From contig OY782500.1 in the NCBI GenBank assembly GCA_963677885.1, positions 5,146,001 to 5,210,000 on the forward strand: a DNA stretch of 64,000 nucleotides. The letters are read 5' to 3'. This DNA comes from UBA1351 sp963677885. GTDB lineage: Bacteria > Bacillota > Clostridia > Lachnospirales > Vallitaleaceae. A model generated the notes under the pieces. That model was not told where the DNA came from. It saw nothing but the letters and a program-made list of their open reading frames with translations, and searched no databases. Positions 23,496 to 33,087 of the stretch are shown here, piece by piece. The position numbers and the translations under genes are program-made. Each line of letters begins with the position of its first letter. Positions within the stretch are counted from its first letter, which is position 1.

Positions 23496-24665
23496 ATGGA
23501 TTTACAAATTATAGTTGCACCAATTGTAGGCAGCGTCATTGGCTACTCAACCAACTGGCTGGCCATAAAGATGCTGTTTAAACCACATAAAGCCTATCAT
23601 ATAGGCAAGTTCCGCATACCTTTTACACCAGGTCTTATACCTAGAGAACGGGATAGGATTGCTGGAAGCCTTGGAAAAACCGTTGGGGAGAACCTTCTTA
23701 CCGAAGAAGTTATATTGAAAGAACTGACCAACCCAAGGATTACAGACAGTCTTAAGGACTATATCGTCAAAGACCTTTTGGGAAAGACCTTTACCCTGAA
23801 AGACCTTCTTGGTCAAATAAATGATGACGATAAGATTAAGCATACTTTATTTGATATGATCAAAAAGGGTCTCTCCAAAATGTTAAGGGACAATCCTGCC
23901 TTTAAGGATAGTGTCAGACAACTTTTAAATGAGCGACTGACAAGAAATGACAGTGTTGAGTCCTTATTTGGCCATAAGCCCATTGAAGGATTGGAAAATC
24001 TGCTTTATGACAACAAGCTTGAAATAGCCAATGGAATATGCCTTTATTTAGCTGATGAGGCCATGGCTACTAGAATTAAGGGTCTTATATCTAAGGTCAT
24101 GTCAGAAAAATTAGGTGGACTGGCTGCTATGTTTGTGGATCCGGCTGGGCTATACGGATCAATTTTGGATTTTGTCAGAACCAGTTTGGAAAAAGAAGAA
24201 AATCAGGTCGAACTTGTTAAGCAGCTGGCATTAGCCCTTAGAAAGTTTTCGGGTAAGTCTTTAGGCGATTTTATGAGTGAAAAAGACTATGAAGTCTTCA
24301 TCGATAAGTTGACAGATTATATAACCGATCAAGGTGTTCATCTATTTGAAGGGGAAAGGGTAGACCGACTTATGGAAGGCCTGATAGAACCCCTTCTAAC
24401 GATGGAAATCAGGGTATCTGAAGACATTAAGCTAATTATTGAAGAAAAGATTATTGATATGTACTTGAATTTTGCGAGAACAAGACTGCCTATCTTCATT
24501 GAGCAAATGAACATCTCTAAAATTGTAGAAGGTGAGATTAACTCGTTTTCCACTGAAGAGGTCGAAAATCTGATTTTTGGTATTGTGGACAGGGAATTAA
24601 AAGCCATCACCTGGTTAGGTGCTCTACTTGGATTTGTCATGGGCTTATTCACCTTGCTTGCATAG
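23496..24665 (+). CDS. DUF445-family membrane protein (YheB-like)
   Basis: 389 residues. The N-terminus (IVGSVIGYSTNWLAIKMLF, then FRIPFTPGLIPRERDRIAGS) is the DUF445 hallmark. The end is a second hydrophobic segment (ITWLGALLGFVMGLFTLLA). The long middle region is helical and probably extracytoplasmic or membrane-peripheral. The family is common in Firmicutes; no biochemical role is established. RBS AAGGAGTGTTACC. Located just after the ABC exporter genes. Confidence 0.9.
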   Translation: MDLQIIVAPIVGSVIGYSTNWLAIKMLFKPHKAYHIGKFRIPFTPGLIPRERDRIAGSLGKTVGENLLTEEVILKELTNPRITDSLKDYIVKDLLGKTFTLKDLLGQINDDDKIKHTLFDMIKKGLSKMLRDNPAFKDSVRQLLNERLTRNDSVESLFGHKPIEGLENLLYDNKLEIANGICLYLADEAMATRIKGLISKVMSEKLGGLAAMFVDPAGLYGSILDFVRTSLEKEENQVELVKQLALALRKFSGKSLGDFMSEKDYEVFIDKLTDYITDQGVHLFEGERVDRLMEGLIEPLLTMEIRVSEDIKLIIEEKIIDMYLNFARTRLPIFIEQMNISKIVEGEINSFSTEEVENLIFGIVDRELKAITWLGALLGFVMGLFTLLA

Positions 24666-24734
24666 GTGGGTTTATATTGAATTTTGACTATGAATGATTT
24701 ACAATAAGAATTACACTACATAAGGAGAAGGCAG

Positions 24735-25448
24735 ATGATTCGTACAATAATATTTTTTATTAACCTGGGTATCAGTTTGATTATCAGTATGTTTTTTGCA
24801 GGTGTCCATATAATTTTGGGCTGGCTTAAGCTTACAAAAATCAGGAAGGCCCATCTGGATTTTGTCACTAAGATGTGGGCCAAATTCATGATTTTTGCTA
24901 CTGGTAACCGTATCAATGTAGAAGGGCTTGACAAGGTTCCGGAGGGACCGGTTCTATTTGTAGCTAATCACCAATCTTACTTTGATATACCTGTATTCAT
25001 GGCTAATACTCCATATCCGGCTCCCTTTGTTGCCAAGGTAGAACTAATGAAGGCGCCTATGCTGAGTTATTGGATGAAGGAAATGGGCTGTCTCTTTATG
25101 GACAGATCCAATATGCGTCAATCACTGAAGATTATTCTTCAGGGTATTGATCTCTTAAAAGCAGGAACCAGCTTGGTTATTTTCCCGGAAGGAACAAGAT
25201 CCAAGCAAGATGAGGTCAGTGAATTTAAACCTGGTTCTCTAAAGCTTGCTGTTAAAGCTGGTGTACCTATAGTTCCTGTGACCCTGATCAACACCTATAA
25301 GGTGTATGAAGCAGAGGCCAGGGTTAAAACTGCCAAAGTATCTATGATCTATCATGATCCAATAGATACAACCACTCTCAGTCGTGAAGAAATCAATAAT
25401 CTTCATAACACGGTGAGAGATAAGATAATTAAACCATTGGAGAGGTGA
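24735..25448 (+). CDS. plsC: 1-acylglycerol-3-phosphate O-acyltransferase
   Basis: Adds the second acyl chain to lysophosphatidic acid at the membrane. 237 residues with an N-terminal membrane segment (IIFFINLGISLIISMFFAGV). Acyltransferase block I NHQSYFD (NHX4D), block III FPEGTRSK and block IV VPIVPVTL are all present in order. RBS AAGGAGAAGGC before the ATG. It ends 4 bases before the rubrerythrin-like gene, so the two are coupled. Confidence 0.93.
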   Translation: MIRTIIFFINLGISLIISMFFAGVHIILGWLKLTKIRKAHLDFVTKMWAKFMIFATGNRINVEGLDKVPEGPVLFVANHQSYFDIPVFMANTPYPAPFVAKVELMKAPMLSYWMKEMGCLFMDRSNMRQSLKIILQGIDLLKAGTSLVIFPEGTRSKQDEVSEFKPGSLKLAVKAGVPIVPVTLINTYKVYEAEARVKTAKVSMIYHDPIDTTTLSREEINNLHNTVRDKIIKPLER

Positions 25449-25452
25449 TACG

Positions 25453-25905
25453 ATGAAACCAAGATTTTCAGGTGCAGAAGTAATTCAATTGGCAATCAGT
25501 ATGGAAGAGGAAGGGGTTCATTTCTACGAGAAGTATGCAGAGATGGCTGATGTTGAACTTCGTGCCATACTACTTGGTATGGCTGAGGATGAAAAACAAC
25601 ACGCCAAGGTCTTTAGAGATATGTACAAGGAACTGGAAGTCAATGAATACGAGGAAGATTATCTTTTCTCTCATGACGTCCAGGACTTTTTTGCCACTTA
25701 TGCCAAGCGTGAAGGGTTTAATAGAGACATGGGTCCTATTGATTCCGTGAAAGATGCCATTAAAGTCGGTGTCGAAACTGAAAAAACCACCATTGCCTAT
25801 TACCGGTCATTGTTGGAGTTTGCCAGCCAGGATGTTAAAGCTATTCTCGAACGTTTGATTGAAGAAGAAGTTAAGCATCAGAAGCGTTTGGAAGAATTAT
25901 TGTAA
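25453..25905 (+). CDS. Rubrerythrin-like ferritin-fold protein
   Basis: 150 residues forming a four-helix bundle. Metal ligands fit the di-iron pattern: SMEEEGVHFYEKYAE, then MAEDEKQHAKVFRDMY (E-x2-H), and later VETEKTTIAYYRSLLE with LIEEEVKHQKRLEELL (E-x2-H). The C-terminal rubredoxin domain of classical rubrerythrin is missing. Likely role is peroxide or oxygen defence, or iron handling; inference from family. It overlaps no gene but starts 4 bases after plsC, with AGAGGTGATACG as ribosome binding site. A terminator follows. Confidence 0.85.
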   Translation: MKPRFSGAEVIQLAISMEEEGVHFYEKYAEMADVELRAILLGMAEDEKQHAKVFRDMYKELEVNEYEEDYLFSHDVQDFFATYAKREGFNRDMGPIDSVKDAIKVGVETEKTTIAYYRSLLEFASQDVKAILERLIEEEVKHQKRLEELL

Positions 25906-25928
25906 TCAATGAATATGAAGGATGAAAG

Positions 25929-25952
25929 CCGGCTTGTATAGCCGGTTTTTTA
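25929..25952 (+). terminator. Intrinsic terminator after the rubrerythrin-like gene
   Basis: CCGGCT (25929-25934) and AGCCGG (25940-25945) around TGTAT, followed by TTTTTTAT. Confidence 0.8.
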
Positions 25953-26049
25953 TAGCTTTTTTTTGGGGGCTATGTTATAATATGCAATTGATGAATACAA
26001 TAGGATAAGTCCACATCGAGGTGGGCCAAACCTTTGGAAGGAAAATGAA

Positions 26050-27852
26050 ATGAAACAGGAAAATATACGTAATTTTAGTATTATCGCTCATATTGACCAT
26101 GGAAAGTCTACGTTGGCAGACCGATTAATTCAGAAAACGGGACTTTTGACTGAACGGGAAATGAAAAGCCAGGTTCTTGATAATATGGATCTTGAACGTG
26201 AGCGTGGCATTACCATAAAGGCCCAGGCGGTTCGTCTTGTCTATAAGGCCAACGACGGTGAAGAGTATCTCTTTAACCTAATCGATACACCGGGTCATGT
26301 GGATTTTAACTATGAAGTATCTAGAGCTTTGGCTGCCTGTGAGGGAGCCCTCTTAATTGTAGATGCCGCCCAGGGAATAGAGGCCCAAACTTTAGCCAAT
26401 GTATATCTTGCTCTAGAGAATGATCTGGAAATTATGCCTGTCATTAACAAGATTGATTTGCCTAGTGCAGATCCTGAAAGAGTCATTGAAGAAATCGAAG
26501 ATATTATTGGTCTTGAAGCGGAAGGTGCACCAAGGATTTCGGCCAAAGAAGGTGTTAATATTGAAGATGTCCTTGAAGACATCATTGTAAAGATTCCTGC
26601 ACCGAGTGGTGATAAGGCAAATCCACTTCAAGCCTTGATTTTTGACTCTATTTATGACGCATACAAGGGTGTTATCGTCTTTTGCAGGGTCTTTGAAGGA
26701 ACTATTCGTAAAGGCCAAAAAATCAAGATGATGGCAACGGGTGCTGCTTTTGAAGTTGTGGAAGTCGGTTATTTTGGGGCTGGTCAATTTATACCCAGCA
26801 ATGAATTGGCAGCAGGCTATGTTGGATATGTAACAGCAAGTATCAAAAATGTTGCCGATACTACTGTCGGAGATACAATCACTGAAGTAGGCAGACCCTG
26901 TGAAAAGGCTCTTGCGGGATACAAAAAAGTGAACCCTATGGTTTATTGCGGTATCTATCCTGCTGATGGATCTAAATATGGAGATCTTCGTGATGCCTTG
27001 GATAAGCTTAAGCTTAACGATGCTTCTCTTCAATTTGAAGCGGAGACATCAGTTGCCCTGGGATTTGGATTTCGTTGTGGATTTTTAGGACTCCTCCACC
27101 TTGAAATTATTCAGGAGAGAATTGAACGAGAGTTTAATCTGGATATTGTGACAACAGCTCCATCGGTTATTTACAAGGTGAAGAAAACCAATGGTGAGGA
27201 GTTTATGCTGGCAAATCCGGTGGATCTTCCTGATCCTTCAGAGATTTTATATATGGAAGAACCTATTGTAAAAGCTGAAATAATGGTCCCTAAAGAATAC
27301 GTTGGCAGCGTTATGGACCTTTGTCAGGACCGACGCGGTATCTATATACATATGGACTATATTGAAGAAAGCAGGGCTATGTTAACCTATGATCTTCCGC
27401 TGAATGAGATTATCTATGACTTCTTTGATGCCTTAAAGTCCAGAACCAGAGGATATGCCTCTTTTGACTATCATCTTAAGGGTTATGTCCAATCAGATCT
27501 TGTGCGTCTGGATATGCTTATTAACAGAGAAGTTGTTGACGCCTTAAGTTTCATTGTCCATAGGGAAAAGTCCTATGACAGAGGACGTAAGATTGCTGAA
27601 AAGCTGAAAAAAGAAATACCAAGGCATCTTTTTGAAATACCTATCCAAGCATCAATCGGCAACAAGGTTATTGCCAGAGAAACAGTTAAAGCCATGCGTA
27701 AGGACGTTCTTGCCAAGTGTTACGGTGGTGACATTTCCAGAAAACGTAAACTTCTTGAGAAGCAAAAAGAAGGTAAGAAGCGGATGAGACAAGTAGGTTC
27801 CGTTGAAGTTCCACAGCAAGCTTTTATGAGTGTATTAAAACTAGACGAATAG
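26050..27852 (+). CDS. lepA: Elongation factor 4 (LepA), translational GTPase
   Basis: 600 residues, the standard length. G1 AHIDHGKSTLADR (about 14-26), G2 MDLERERGITIKA, G3 DTPGHVDF, G4 NKIDLPSA, and the EF4-specific C-terminal region with CYGGDISRKRKLLEKQKEGK. The protein acts on the ribosome, affecting translocation/initiation. A TATAAT at 25976-25981 with a weak -35 lies in front. The ATG at 26050 follows GGAAGGAAAATGAA. hemW follows behind a terminator-like hairpin, a conserved lepA-hemW-hrcA order in Firmicutes. Confidence 0.97.
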   Translation: MKQENIRNFSIIAHIDHGKSTLADRLIQKTGLLTEREMKSQVLDNMDLERERGITIKAQAVRLVYKANDGEEYLFNLIDTPGHVDFNYEVSRALAACEGALLIVDAAQGIEAQTLANVYLALENDLEIMPVINKIDLPSADPERVIEEIEDIIGLEAEGAPRISAKEGVNIEDVLEDIIVKIPAPSGDKANPLQALIFDSIYDAYKGVIVFCRVFEGTIRKGQKIKMMATGAAFEVVEVGYFGAGQFIPSNELAAGYVGYVTASIKNVADTTVGDTITEVGRPCEKALAGYKKVNPMVYCGIYPADGSKYGDLRDALDKLKLNDASLQFEAETSVALGFGFRCGFLGLLHLEIIQERIEREFNLDIVTTAPSVIYKVKKTNGEEFMLANPVDLPDPSEILYMEEPIVKAEIMVPKEYVGSVMDLCQDRRGIYIHMDYIEESRAMLTYDLPLNEIIYDFFDALKSRTRGYASFDYHLKGYVQSDLVRLDMLINREVVDALSFIVHREKSYDRGRKIAEKLKKEIPRHLFEIPIQASIGNKVIARETVKAMRKDVLAKCYGGDISRKRKLLEKQKEGKKRMRQVGSVEVPQQAFMSVLKLDE

Positions 27853-27857
27853 ATGAA

Positions 27858-27891
27858 GGCGGTATTATCCAGTGGGTAGTACCGCTTTTTT
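27858..27891 (+). terminator. Terminator between lepA and hemW
   Basis: GCGGTA (27860-27865) pairs with TACCGC (27880-27885) with further pairing inside, followed by TTTTTTA. The hemW ribosome binding site begins right after it, so some read-through is likely. Confidence 0.7.
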
Positions 27892-27904
27892 ACAGGAGAT
27901 GAGA

Positions 27905-29041
27905 ATGACAGGATTATACATACATATTCCATTTTGTGAGCGTAAATGTGCATATTGCGACTTTTTGTCTTTTACAGGAGATGAAGATACCAAGGAGGCT
28001 TATACCAAGGCTCTTATACTTGAAATGGAAAAAGCATCTGTGTACCTAAATGACAAGGTGTCCTCTGTTTTTATTGGTGGTGGTACCCCAACAGCCTTAT
28101 CTCCTGAACAGCTTGAAAGAATTGTACTAACAATAGATAAGCAATTTGAGCTTACTGATATGTGTGAATTTTCTATTGAAATGAATCCAGGGACCCTTGA
28201 TCTAAGGCTTAAAGACCTTCTTGAGAAAACCAGGATTAACAGGGTTAGTATTGGACTCCAGGCTGTTCAGGATGACCTCCTCAGGAAACTGTCGAGAATC
28301 CATAATTACGCCCAGTTTTTGGATACCTTCAGCCTGGTAAGAGAAGCGGGAATAGATAATATTAACGTGGATCTTATGTTTGGTCTTCCCGATCAGACCA
28401 TGGAAGACTGGATTGCCAGTTTGGACGAAATCGGAAGACTTGGCCCAGAGCATATTTCTGCCTATAGTCTGATCATTGAGGAAGGAACACCTTTTTATCA
28501 GATGAAACGTAATCATAAGCTGGCCTTACCTGATGAAAACCTTGAACGGGATATGTATTATAAAACCAAGGAAGTATTAGAGACCCATGGTTTCATAAGA
28601 TATGAAGTGTCCAATTATGCAAAAGAAGGATTTTCCTGTAAACACAATTCATCCTACTGGCAGGACCAAGCTTATCTGGGTCTTGGTCTAGGTGCTTCTT
28701 CATATATAGAAGGAGATCGGTACTCCAATACAAGAGAGATGAAAGAATACCTGGTCCATTCTGGTGATTTGGAAATGATTAGGCAACTTGAAAGCTCAGC
28801 CAATCAGGTTAGAAGACTGGAAGAACGGTTTTTTCTTGGTTTAAGACTTACTCAGGGAATTAATCTTAAAAAGGTCAAGGAAGAGTTTTTAACCATTTAT
28901 CCGAAAGTATTTGATCAAATCATTGATGAATGTATAGAAGGGAAACTTATGATTCGACAAGGGGATAACATTAGGCTTACAGATAAAGGCCTCGATGTCA
29001 GTAATTCAATATTTGCCAAGTTTCTTTTAGAAGATGATTAA
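27905..29041 (+). CDS. hemW: Radical SAM heme chaperone HemW
   Basis: 378 residues. HIPFCERKCAYCDFLSF holds the CX3CX2C radical SAM cluster site with the Phe/Asp extension typical of HemW rather than HemN; GGGTPTAL follows at the SAM-binding position. HemW inserts heme into respiratory enzymes rather than acting as coproporphyrinogen oxidase, and many genes annotated hemN in Firmicutes belong here. The ATG at 27905 has ACAGGAGATGAG before it; an upstream in-frame start at 27872 lies within the terminator and is rejected. Confidence 0.92.
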   Translation: MTGLYIHIPFCERKCAYCDFLSFTGDEDTKEAYTKALILEMEKASVYLNDKVSSVFIGGGTPTALSPEQLERIVLTIDKQFELTDMCEFSIEMNPGTLDLRLKDLLEKTRINRVSIGLQAVQDDLLRKLSRIHNYAQFLDTFSLVREAGIDNINVDLMFGLPDQTMEDWIASLDEIGRLGPEHISAYSLIIEEGTPFYQMKRNHKLALPDENLERDMYYKTKEVLETHGFIRYEVSNYAKEGFSCKHNSSYWQDQAYLGLGLGASSYIEGDRYSNTREMKEYLVHSGDLEMIRQLESSANQVRRLEERFFLGLRLTQGINLKKVKEEFLTIYPKVFDQIIDECIEGKLMIRQGDNIRLTDKGLDVSNSIFAKFLLEDD

Positions 29042-29083
29042 AGAAGTTAATGAGTTTTTAATAAAATAATAAGGTGAAAGCTG

Positions 29084-29112
29084 TTGACAAAGTGAGTCAA
29101 AACGACTATTAT
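29084..29112 (+). promoter_or_regulatory. Heat-shock operon promoter
   Basis: TTGACA (29084-29089) and TATTAT (29107-29112) with a 17-base spacer. The CIRCE operator starts 11 bases downstream, so transcription begins at or just before it. Confidence 0.85.
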
Positions 29113-29122
29113 AATAATGTGA

Positions 29123-29149
29123 TTAGCACTCCAAACGAGTGAGTGCTAA
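29123..29149 (+). promoter_or_regulatory. CIRCE operator (HrcA binding site)
   Basis: A perfect TTAGCACTC-N9-GAGTGCTAA inverted repeat (29123-29131 and 29141-29149). HrcA binds it to repress the operon; GroEL is the known modulator. It lies between the promoter and hrcA. Confidence 0.98.
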
Positions 29150-29239
29150 CAAAGGCTAAGACTTATCACTCTTATGTATAAGATGATGTAATGACAACAG
29201 CCTTTGGGAATAAGATTAGAACGACAGGTGGTGAAAGCC

Positions 29240-30271
29240 TTGGAATTAAATGAACGTAAGCTGCGTATACTTAAAGCCATTATCAATGACTATTTCGAAA
29301 CTGCAGAGCCTGTAGGGTCAAGAACCTTATCAAGACATTATGATTTGGGTATAAGCCCGGCTACTATTCGTAATGAAATGAGTGACCTTGAGGAATTGGG
29401 TTTCATTATGCAGCCTCATACATCATCAGGTCGTGTTCCGTCAGACAAGGGATACCGGTTTTATGTTGACATGATGCTCCAGTTGCAGCAGGCTGAATTC
29501 ACCAAGTTGGTTTACCTGGATGAATTAAAGAAAAGCGCATCGAGGATTGAAGATCTCCTGCGGAACATCGGTGAACACCTGGCAAAAGAAACCCATTATA
29601 CAACGATTGTAAGTTCGCCTCACTATAAGAAGAGTAAGATCAAGAATATTCAATTAATTGAAGTGGAAGAACACGCCGTCCTGGCAGTTATCGTTACCAA
29701 TGGAAATGCCATTAAAGATTATATGATAAACCTGGACCAAAGTATTAACCAGGACCTATTGAATAAGATTTCTTTGGTTATGAACAATAAGTTACAAGGA
29801 TTGACCATTAATGATATTAATCTGGATGTCATTGGAGATTTGAAAAATGCTTATTCAGAAGGGCGTGAAGTAGTTAGCAAGGTCATTGATGTTGTCTTCA
29901 AAACCATCCAGGAAGTTGATGAAACGGACATATATACCTATGGTACAACCAATATTCTCCAGTATCCCGAGTTCAATGATATGACCAAAGCATCTGAACT
30001 CATAAGAACCCTTGAGGAAAAGGATATTTTGAAGGATATTGTCAACACGACCATCGAAAGCAATGACGGAAATGTTAAAATCGTTATTGGTGGTGAGAAT
30101 GAATTAGAGGGATTAAAGGATTGCAGCCTTATAACTACTTCTTATCACATCAATGGTGAGAAAGTTGGGGCAATCGGTATTATTGGTCCTAAACGTATGG
30201 ATTATGACAACACAGTCCAGAACCTTAGATGCTTGATTAAAAGTGTAGATGAAATGTTAAACAAGTTGTGA
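29240..30271 (+). CDS. hrcA: Heat-inducible transcription repressor HrcA
   Basis: 343 residues from a TTG start at 29240 (LNERKLRILKAIINDYFETA), which has AGGTGG 8 bases upstream and gives the normal HrcA N-terminus; the longer frame from 29204 lacks support. Winged helix at residues 1-75 (EPVGSRTLSRHYDLGISPAT; PHTSSGRVPSDKGYRFYVD), GAF-like middle and the C-terminal IGIIGPKRMDY motif. It represses its own operon through the CIRCE site at 29123-29149. Confidence 0.96.
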   Translation: MELNERKLRILKAIINDYFETAEPVGSRTLSRHYDLGISPATIRNEMSDLEELGFIMQPHTSSGRVPSDKGYRFYVDMMLQLQQAEFTKLVYLDELKKSASRIEDLLRNIGEHLAKETHYTTIVSSPHYKKSKIKNIQLIEVEEHAVLAVIVTNGNAIKDYMINLDQSINQDLLNKISLVMNNKLQGLTINDINLDVIGDLKNAYSEGREVVSKVIDVVFKTIQEVDETDIYTYGTTNILQYPEFNDMTKASELIRTLEEKDILKDIVNTTIESNDGNVKIVIGGENELEGLKDCSLITTSYHINGEKVGAIGIIGPKRMDYDNTVQNLRCLIKSVDEMLNKL

Positions 30272-30306
30272 CATAAACATCCAAATAAATTAGAAGAGGC
30301 AATAAC

Positions 30307-30963
30307 ATGAGTAAAAAAGAAACCAATGAAGAAATCCTGAATGAAGAAATGAATGAAGAAGTTGCTGCTAACGATAGTGATGTAGAAGAGACTTCTGATT
30401 CGGCAGAACCTTCAGAAAGTGAAATTACTGAGGCTGATACTGAGGAATCAGATGAGGATGCTATCCAAGTAGAAACTGCAGAGGTTGAGGTCCTTGATGA
30501 GACCAAAGCACTTGCAGAGGCTTTAGTTAAAGCAGAAACAGAGTTGAAGGAAAGCCAAGACCGCTATGCCAGAACGATGGCTGAATTTGACAATTTCCGT
30601 AAGAGAACTCTTAGGGAAAAATCAGAAATGCACGAACGGGGTGCCAAGGAAATTCTTGAGAAACTCCTTCCAATCGTCGACAACTTTGAGAGAGCCATTG
30701 ATCATATCTCGGATGAAGAGAAAGAATTGGCTATCACCAAGGGTGTTGAAATGATTTATAAACAATTGATGGGAACATTATCCGAAGTTGGTGTTGAAGA
30801 AATCGAAGCCCTGAATCAGGAATTTGATCCAAACCTGCATCATGCAGTCAGTCACGAAGACAACGATGATTATGACGAGAATATGGTTCAAGATGTTTTC
30901 CAAAAAGGTTACATGTACAAAGATGCTGTACTGAGACACAGTATGGTAAAAGTAGTGAATTAG
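30307..30963 (+). CDS. grpE: Nucleotide exchange factor GrpE
   Basis: 218 residues. The first 75 are a low-complexity acidic tail (many Glu, Ser, Thr, Asp) that is longer than in many homologues. Then the long dimerising helix (ESQDRYARTMAEFDNFRKRT) and the beta domain ending with the signature VFQKGYMYKDAVLRHSMVKV. It releases ADP from DnaK. The start is 35 bases after hrcA with a modest ribosome binding site (AGAAGAGGC). Second gene of the HrcA operon. Confidence 0.96.
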   Translation: MSKKETNEEILNEEMNEEVAANDSDVEETSDSAEPSESEITEADTEESDEDAIQVETAEVEVLDETKALAEALVKAETELKESQDRYARTMAEFDNFRKRTLREKSEMHERGAKEILEKLLPIVDNFERAIDHISDEEKELAITKGVEMIYKQLMGTLSEVGVEEIEALNQEFDPNLHHAVSHEDNDDYDENMVQDVFQKGYMYKDAVLRHSMVKVVN

Positions 30964-30990
30964 ATATACTTAATTAATGGAGGAATTACA

Positions 30991-32880
30991 ATGGGAAAAA
31001 TAATAGGAATTGACTTAGGAACAACAAATTCATGTGTATCAGTAATGGAAGGTGGAAAGCCAGTTGTTATCGCTAATGCAGAAGGCGCTAGAACAACTCC
31101 ATCAGTAGTTGCCTTTACAAAAAGCGGTGAACGTTTAGTTGGTGAACCTGCTAAGCGTCAAGCGATTACAAACCCAGACAAGACTATTAGTTCAATTAAG
31201 AGAGAAATGGGTACTGACCACAAAGTTGCAGTTGATGACAAGAAATATTCACCACAAGAAATCTCAGCTATGGTACTTCAAAAGTTAAAAGCTGATGCAG
31301 AAAGCTACCTTGGTGAAGAAGTTAAAGAAGCAGTTATTACAGTTCCTGCTTACTTTACTGACTCACAAAGACAAGCAACTAAAGATGCCGGTAAAATTGC
31401 TGGTTTGGAAGTTAAGCGTATCATCAATGAGCCAACAGCAGCCGCCCTTGCATATGGTTTGGATAATGAACACGAACAAAAAATCATGGTTTATGACCTT
31501 GGTGGTGGTACTTTCGACGTTTCCCTTATTGAAATCGGTGACGGTGTACTTGAAGTACTTGCTACAAATGGTAATAACCACCTTGGTGGAGATGACTTTG
31601 ACCAAAGAGTAATCGACTTCCTTGTAAAAGAATTCAAAAACGCAGAAGGTGTTGACCTTTCATCTGACAAGATGGCAATGCAGAGACTTAAAGAAGGTGC
31701 TGAAAAAGCCAAGAAAGAGCTTTCAAGTGCAACTACATCCAACATTAACCTTCCTTTCATCACAGCTACTCAAGAAGGTCCAAAACACTTGGATGTAACG
31801 CTTACAAGAGCAAAATTTGACGAATTGACTCATGACCTTGTTCAATCAACAATGGGTCCTGTAAACCAAGCCCTTAAAGATGCTGATCTTTCAGCTTCTG
31901 AAATCGATAAAGTACTTTTGGTTGGTGGTTCAACAAGAATTCCAGCTGTACAAAACGCTGTAACCAGCCTTATTGGCAAAGAGCCATTCAAAGGTATTAA
32001 CCCAGACGAGTGTGTTGCAGTAGGAGCTGCTATCCAAGGTGGTAAGCTTGCAGGTGATGCAGGTGCCGGCGATATCCTTCTTCTTGATGTAACTCCACTT
32101 TCGCTTGGACTTGAAACCCTTGGTGGTGTTGCGACTAAGTTGATTGACAGAAATACAACTATTCCAACTAAGAAGAGTCAAATCTTCTCAACAGCAGAAG
32201 ACAACCAATCAGCAGTTGATATTCATGTAGTTCAAGGTGAAAGAGAATTCGCTAGAGACAACAAGTCCCTTGGACGTTTCCGTTTGGATGGTATTCCAGC
32301 AGCAAGACGTGGTGTTCCACAAATCGAAGTTACCTTTGACATTGATGCCAATGGTATTGTAACGGTTAAGGCTAAAGATCTTGGTACTGGTAAAGAGCAA
32401 CACATTACCATTACTGCAAGTACTAACCTTTCAGATGATGAAATCGATAGAGCTGTTGAAGAAGCCAAAGCTTTTGAAGCAGAAGACAAAAAACGTAAAG
32501 AAGCCATTGATGTTCGTAATGAAGCTGATTCACTTGCCTTCCAAGTTGAAAAATCATTGGAAGAAATCGGAGAACAGATTTCTGCTTCCGACAAAGCGGA
32601 TATCGAAGCAGAAAATGCTAAATTGAAAGAAGTTCTTGAAAGAACCAAAAAGGCTGAAGGTGAAGCTTTAACTGAAGCTGAAGTAGAAGAGCTTAGAGCT
32701 GCTAAGGATTCTTTGAACGCGAAATTCCAAGCGGTTTCACAAAAAATGTACGAAGCTGCAGCTCAGGCTCAGCAAGCCGCAGGAGGACAGGGACCTGAAG
32801 GGTTCGATCCTAACCAAGGCGCACCTGAAGCAGACAGTGCTGATGATGACGTTGTTGATGTGGATTTCACTGAAGAATAA
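30991..32880 (+). CDS. dnaK: Chaperone DnaK (Hsp70)
   Basis: 629 residues. ATPase domain starts with GIDLGTTNSCVSVMEGG; further marks are VPAYFTDSQRQATKDAG, IINEPTAAALAYGL and the LLVGGSTRIPAVQ loop. The substrate domain contains the DVTPLSLGLETLGGVATKLI linker-start and a lid. The GrpE-contact loop is the short form usual in Firmicutes. The tail is DDDVVDVDFTEE. RBS TGGAGGAATTAC. Codon usage is as uniform as in ppdK, consistent with high expression. It is followed by a terminator, and dnaJ may also use its own promoter. Confidence 0.98.
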   Translation: MGKIIGIDLGTTNSCVSVMEGGKPVVIANAEGARTTPSVVAFTKSGERLVGEPAKRQAITNPDKTISSIKREMGTDHKVAVDDKKYSPQEISAMVLQKLKADAESYLGEEVKEAVITVPAYFTDSQRQATKDAGKIAGLEVKRIINEPTAAALAYGLDNEHEQKIMVYDLGGGTFDVSLIEIGDGVLEVLATNGNNHLGGDDFDQRVIDFLVKEFKNAEGVDLSSDKMAMQRLKEGAEKAKKELSSATTSNINLPFITATQEGPKHLDVTLTRAKFDELTHDLVQSTMGPVNQALKDADLSASEIDKVLLVGGSTRIPAVQNAVTSLIGKEPFKGINPDECVAVGAAIQGGKLAGDAGAGDILLLDVTPLSLGLETLGGVATKLIDRNTTIPTKKSQIFSTAEDNQSAVDIHVVQGEREFARDNKSLGRFRLDGIPAARRGVPQIEVTFDIDANGIVTVKAKDLGTGKEQHITITASTNLSDDEIDRAVEEAKAFEAEDKKRKEAIDVRNEADSLAFQVEKSLEEIGEQISASDKADIEAENAKLKEVLERTKKAEGEALTEAEVEELRAAKDSLNAKFQAVSQKMYEAAAQAQQAAGGQGPEGFDPNQGAPEADSADDDVVDVDFTEE

Positions 32881-32941
32881 TAAAGATGTGGATATGATTA
32901 CCTTTTAAGAGGTAACATATCTTAACAAAAAGTAATATCTT

Positions 32942-32968
32942 ACAAAAGGGGCTAGTCCCCTTTTGTTT
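32942..32968 (+). terminator. Terminator between dnaK and dnaJ
   Basis: ACAAAAGGGG (32942-32951) pairs with CCCCTTTTGT (32957-32966) around CTAGT. It ends the hrcA-grpE-dnaK transcript at least partly. A TATAAT at 33012-33017 could serve dnaJ, but no good -35 was found. Confidence 0.8.
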
Positions 32969-33087
32969 CATGAAGAGAAATGTGTTATAGTAACATAAAT
33001 GACTGATGGTTTATAATGAGGTCGTGAGTTACAAGTAGTGATTTCAGAAATCCGACAGATTGAATTTAAGTAGTTAGGCGGTGTATG

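Noticed and set aside
26413..27033. 206-codon frame on the - strand inside lepA
   Set aside because: LepA is complete and conserved here; the antisense frame has no supporting signals.
29040..29240. HrcA start at the upstream TTG (29204)
   Set aside because: No ribosome binding site, and it would add residues absent from normal HrcA; the TTG at 29240 has both spacing and the conserved N-terminus.
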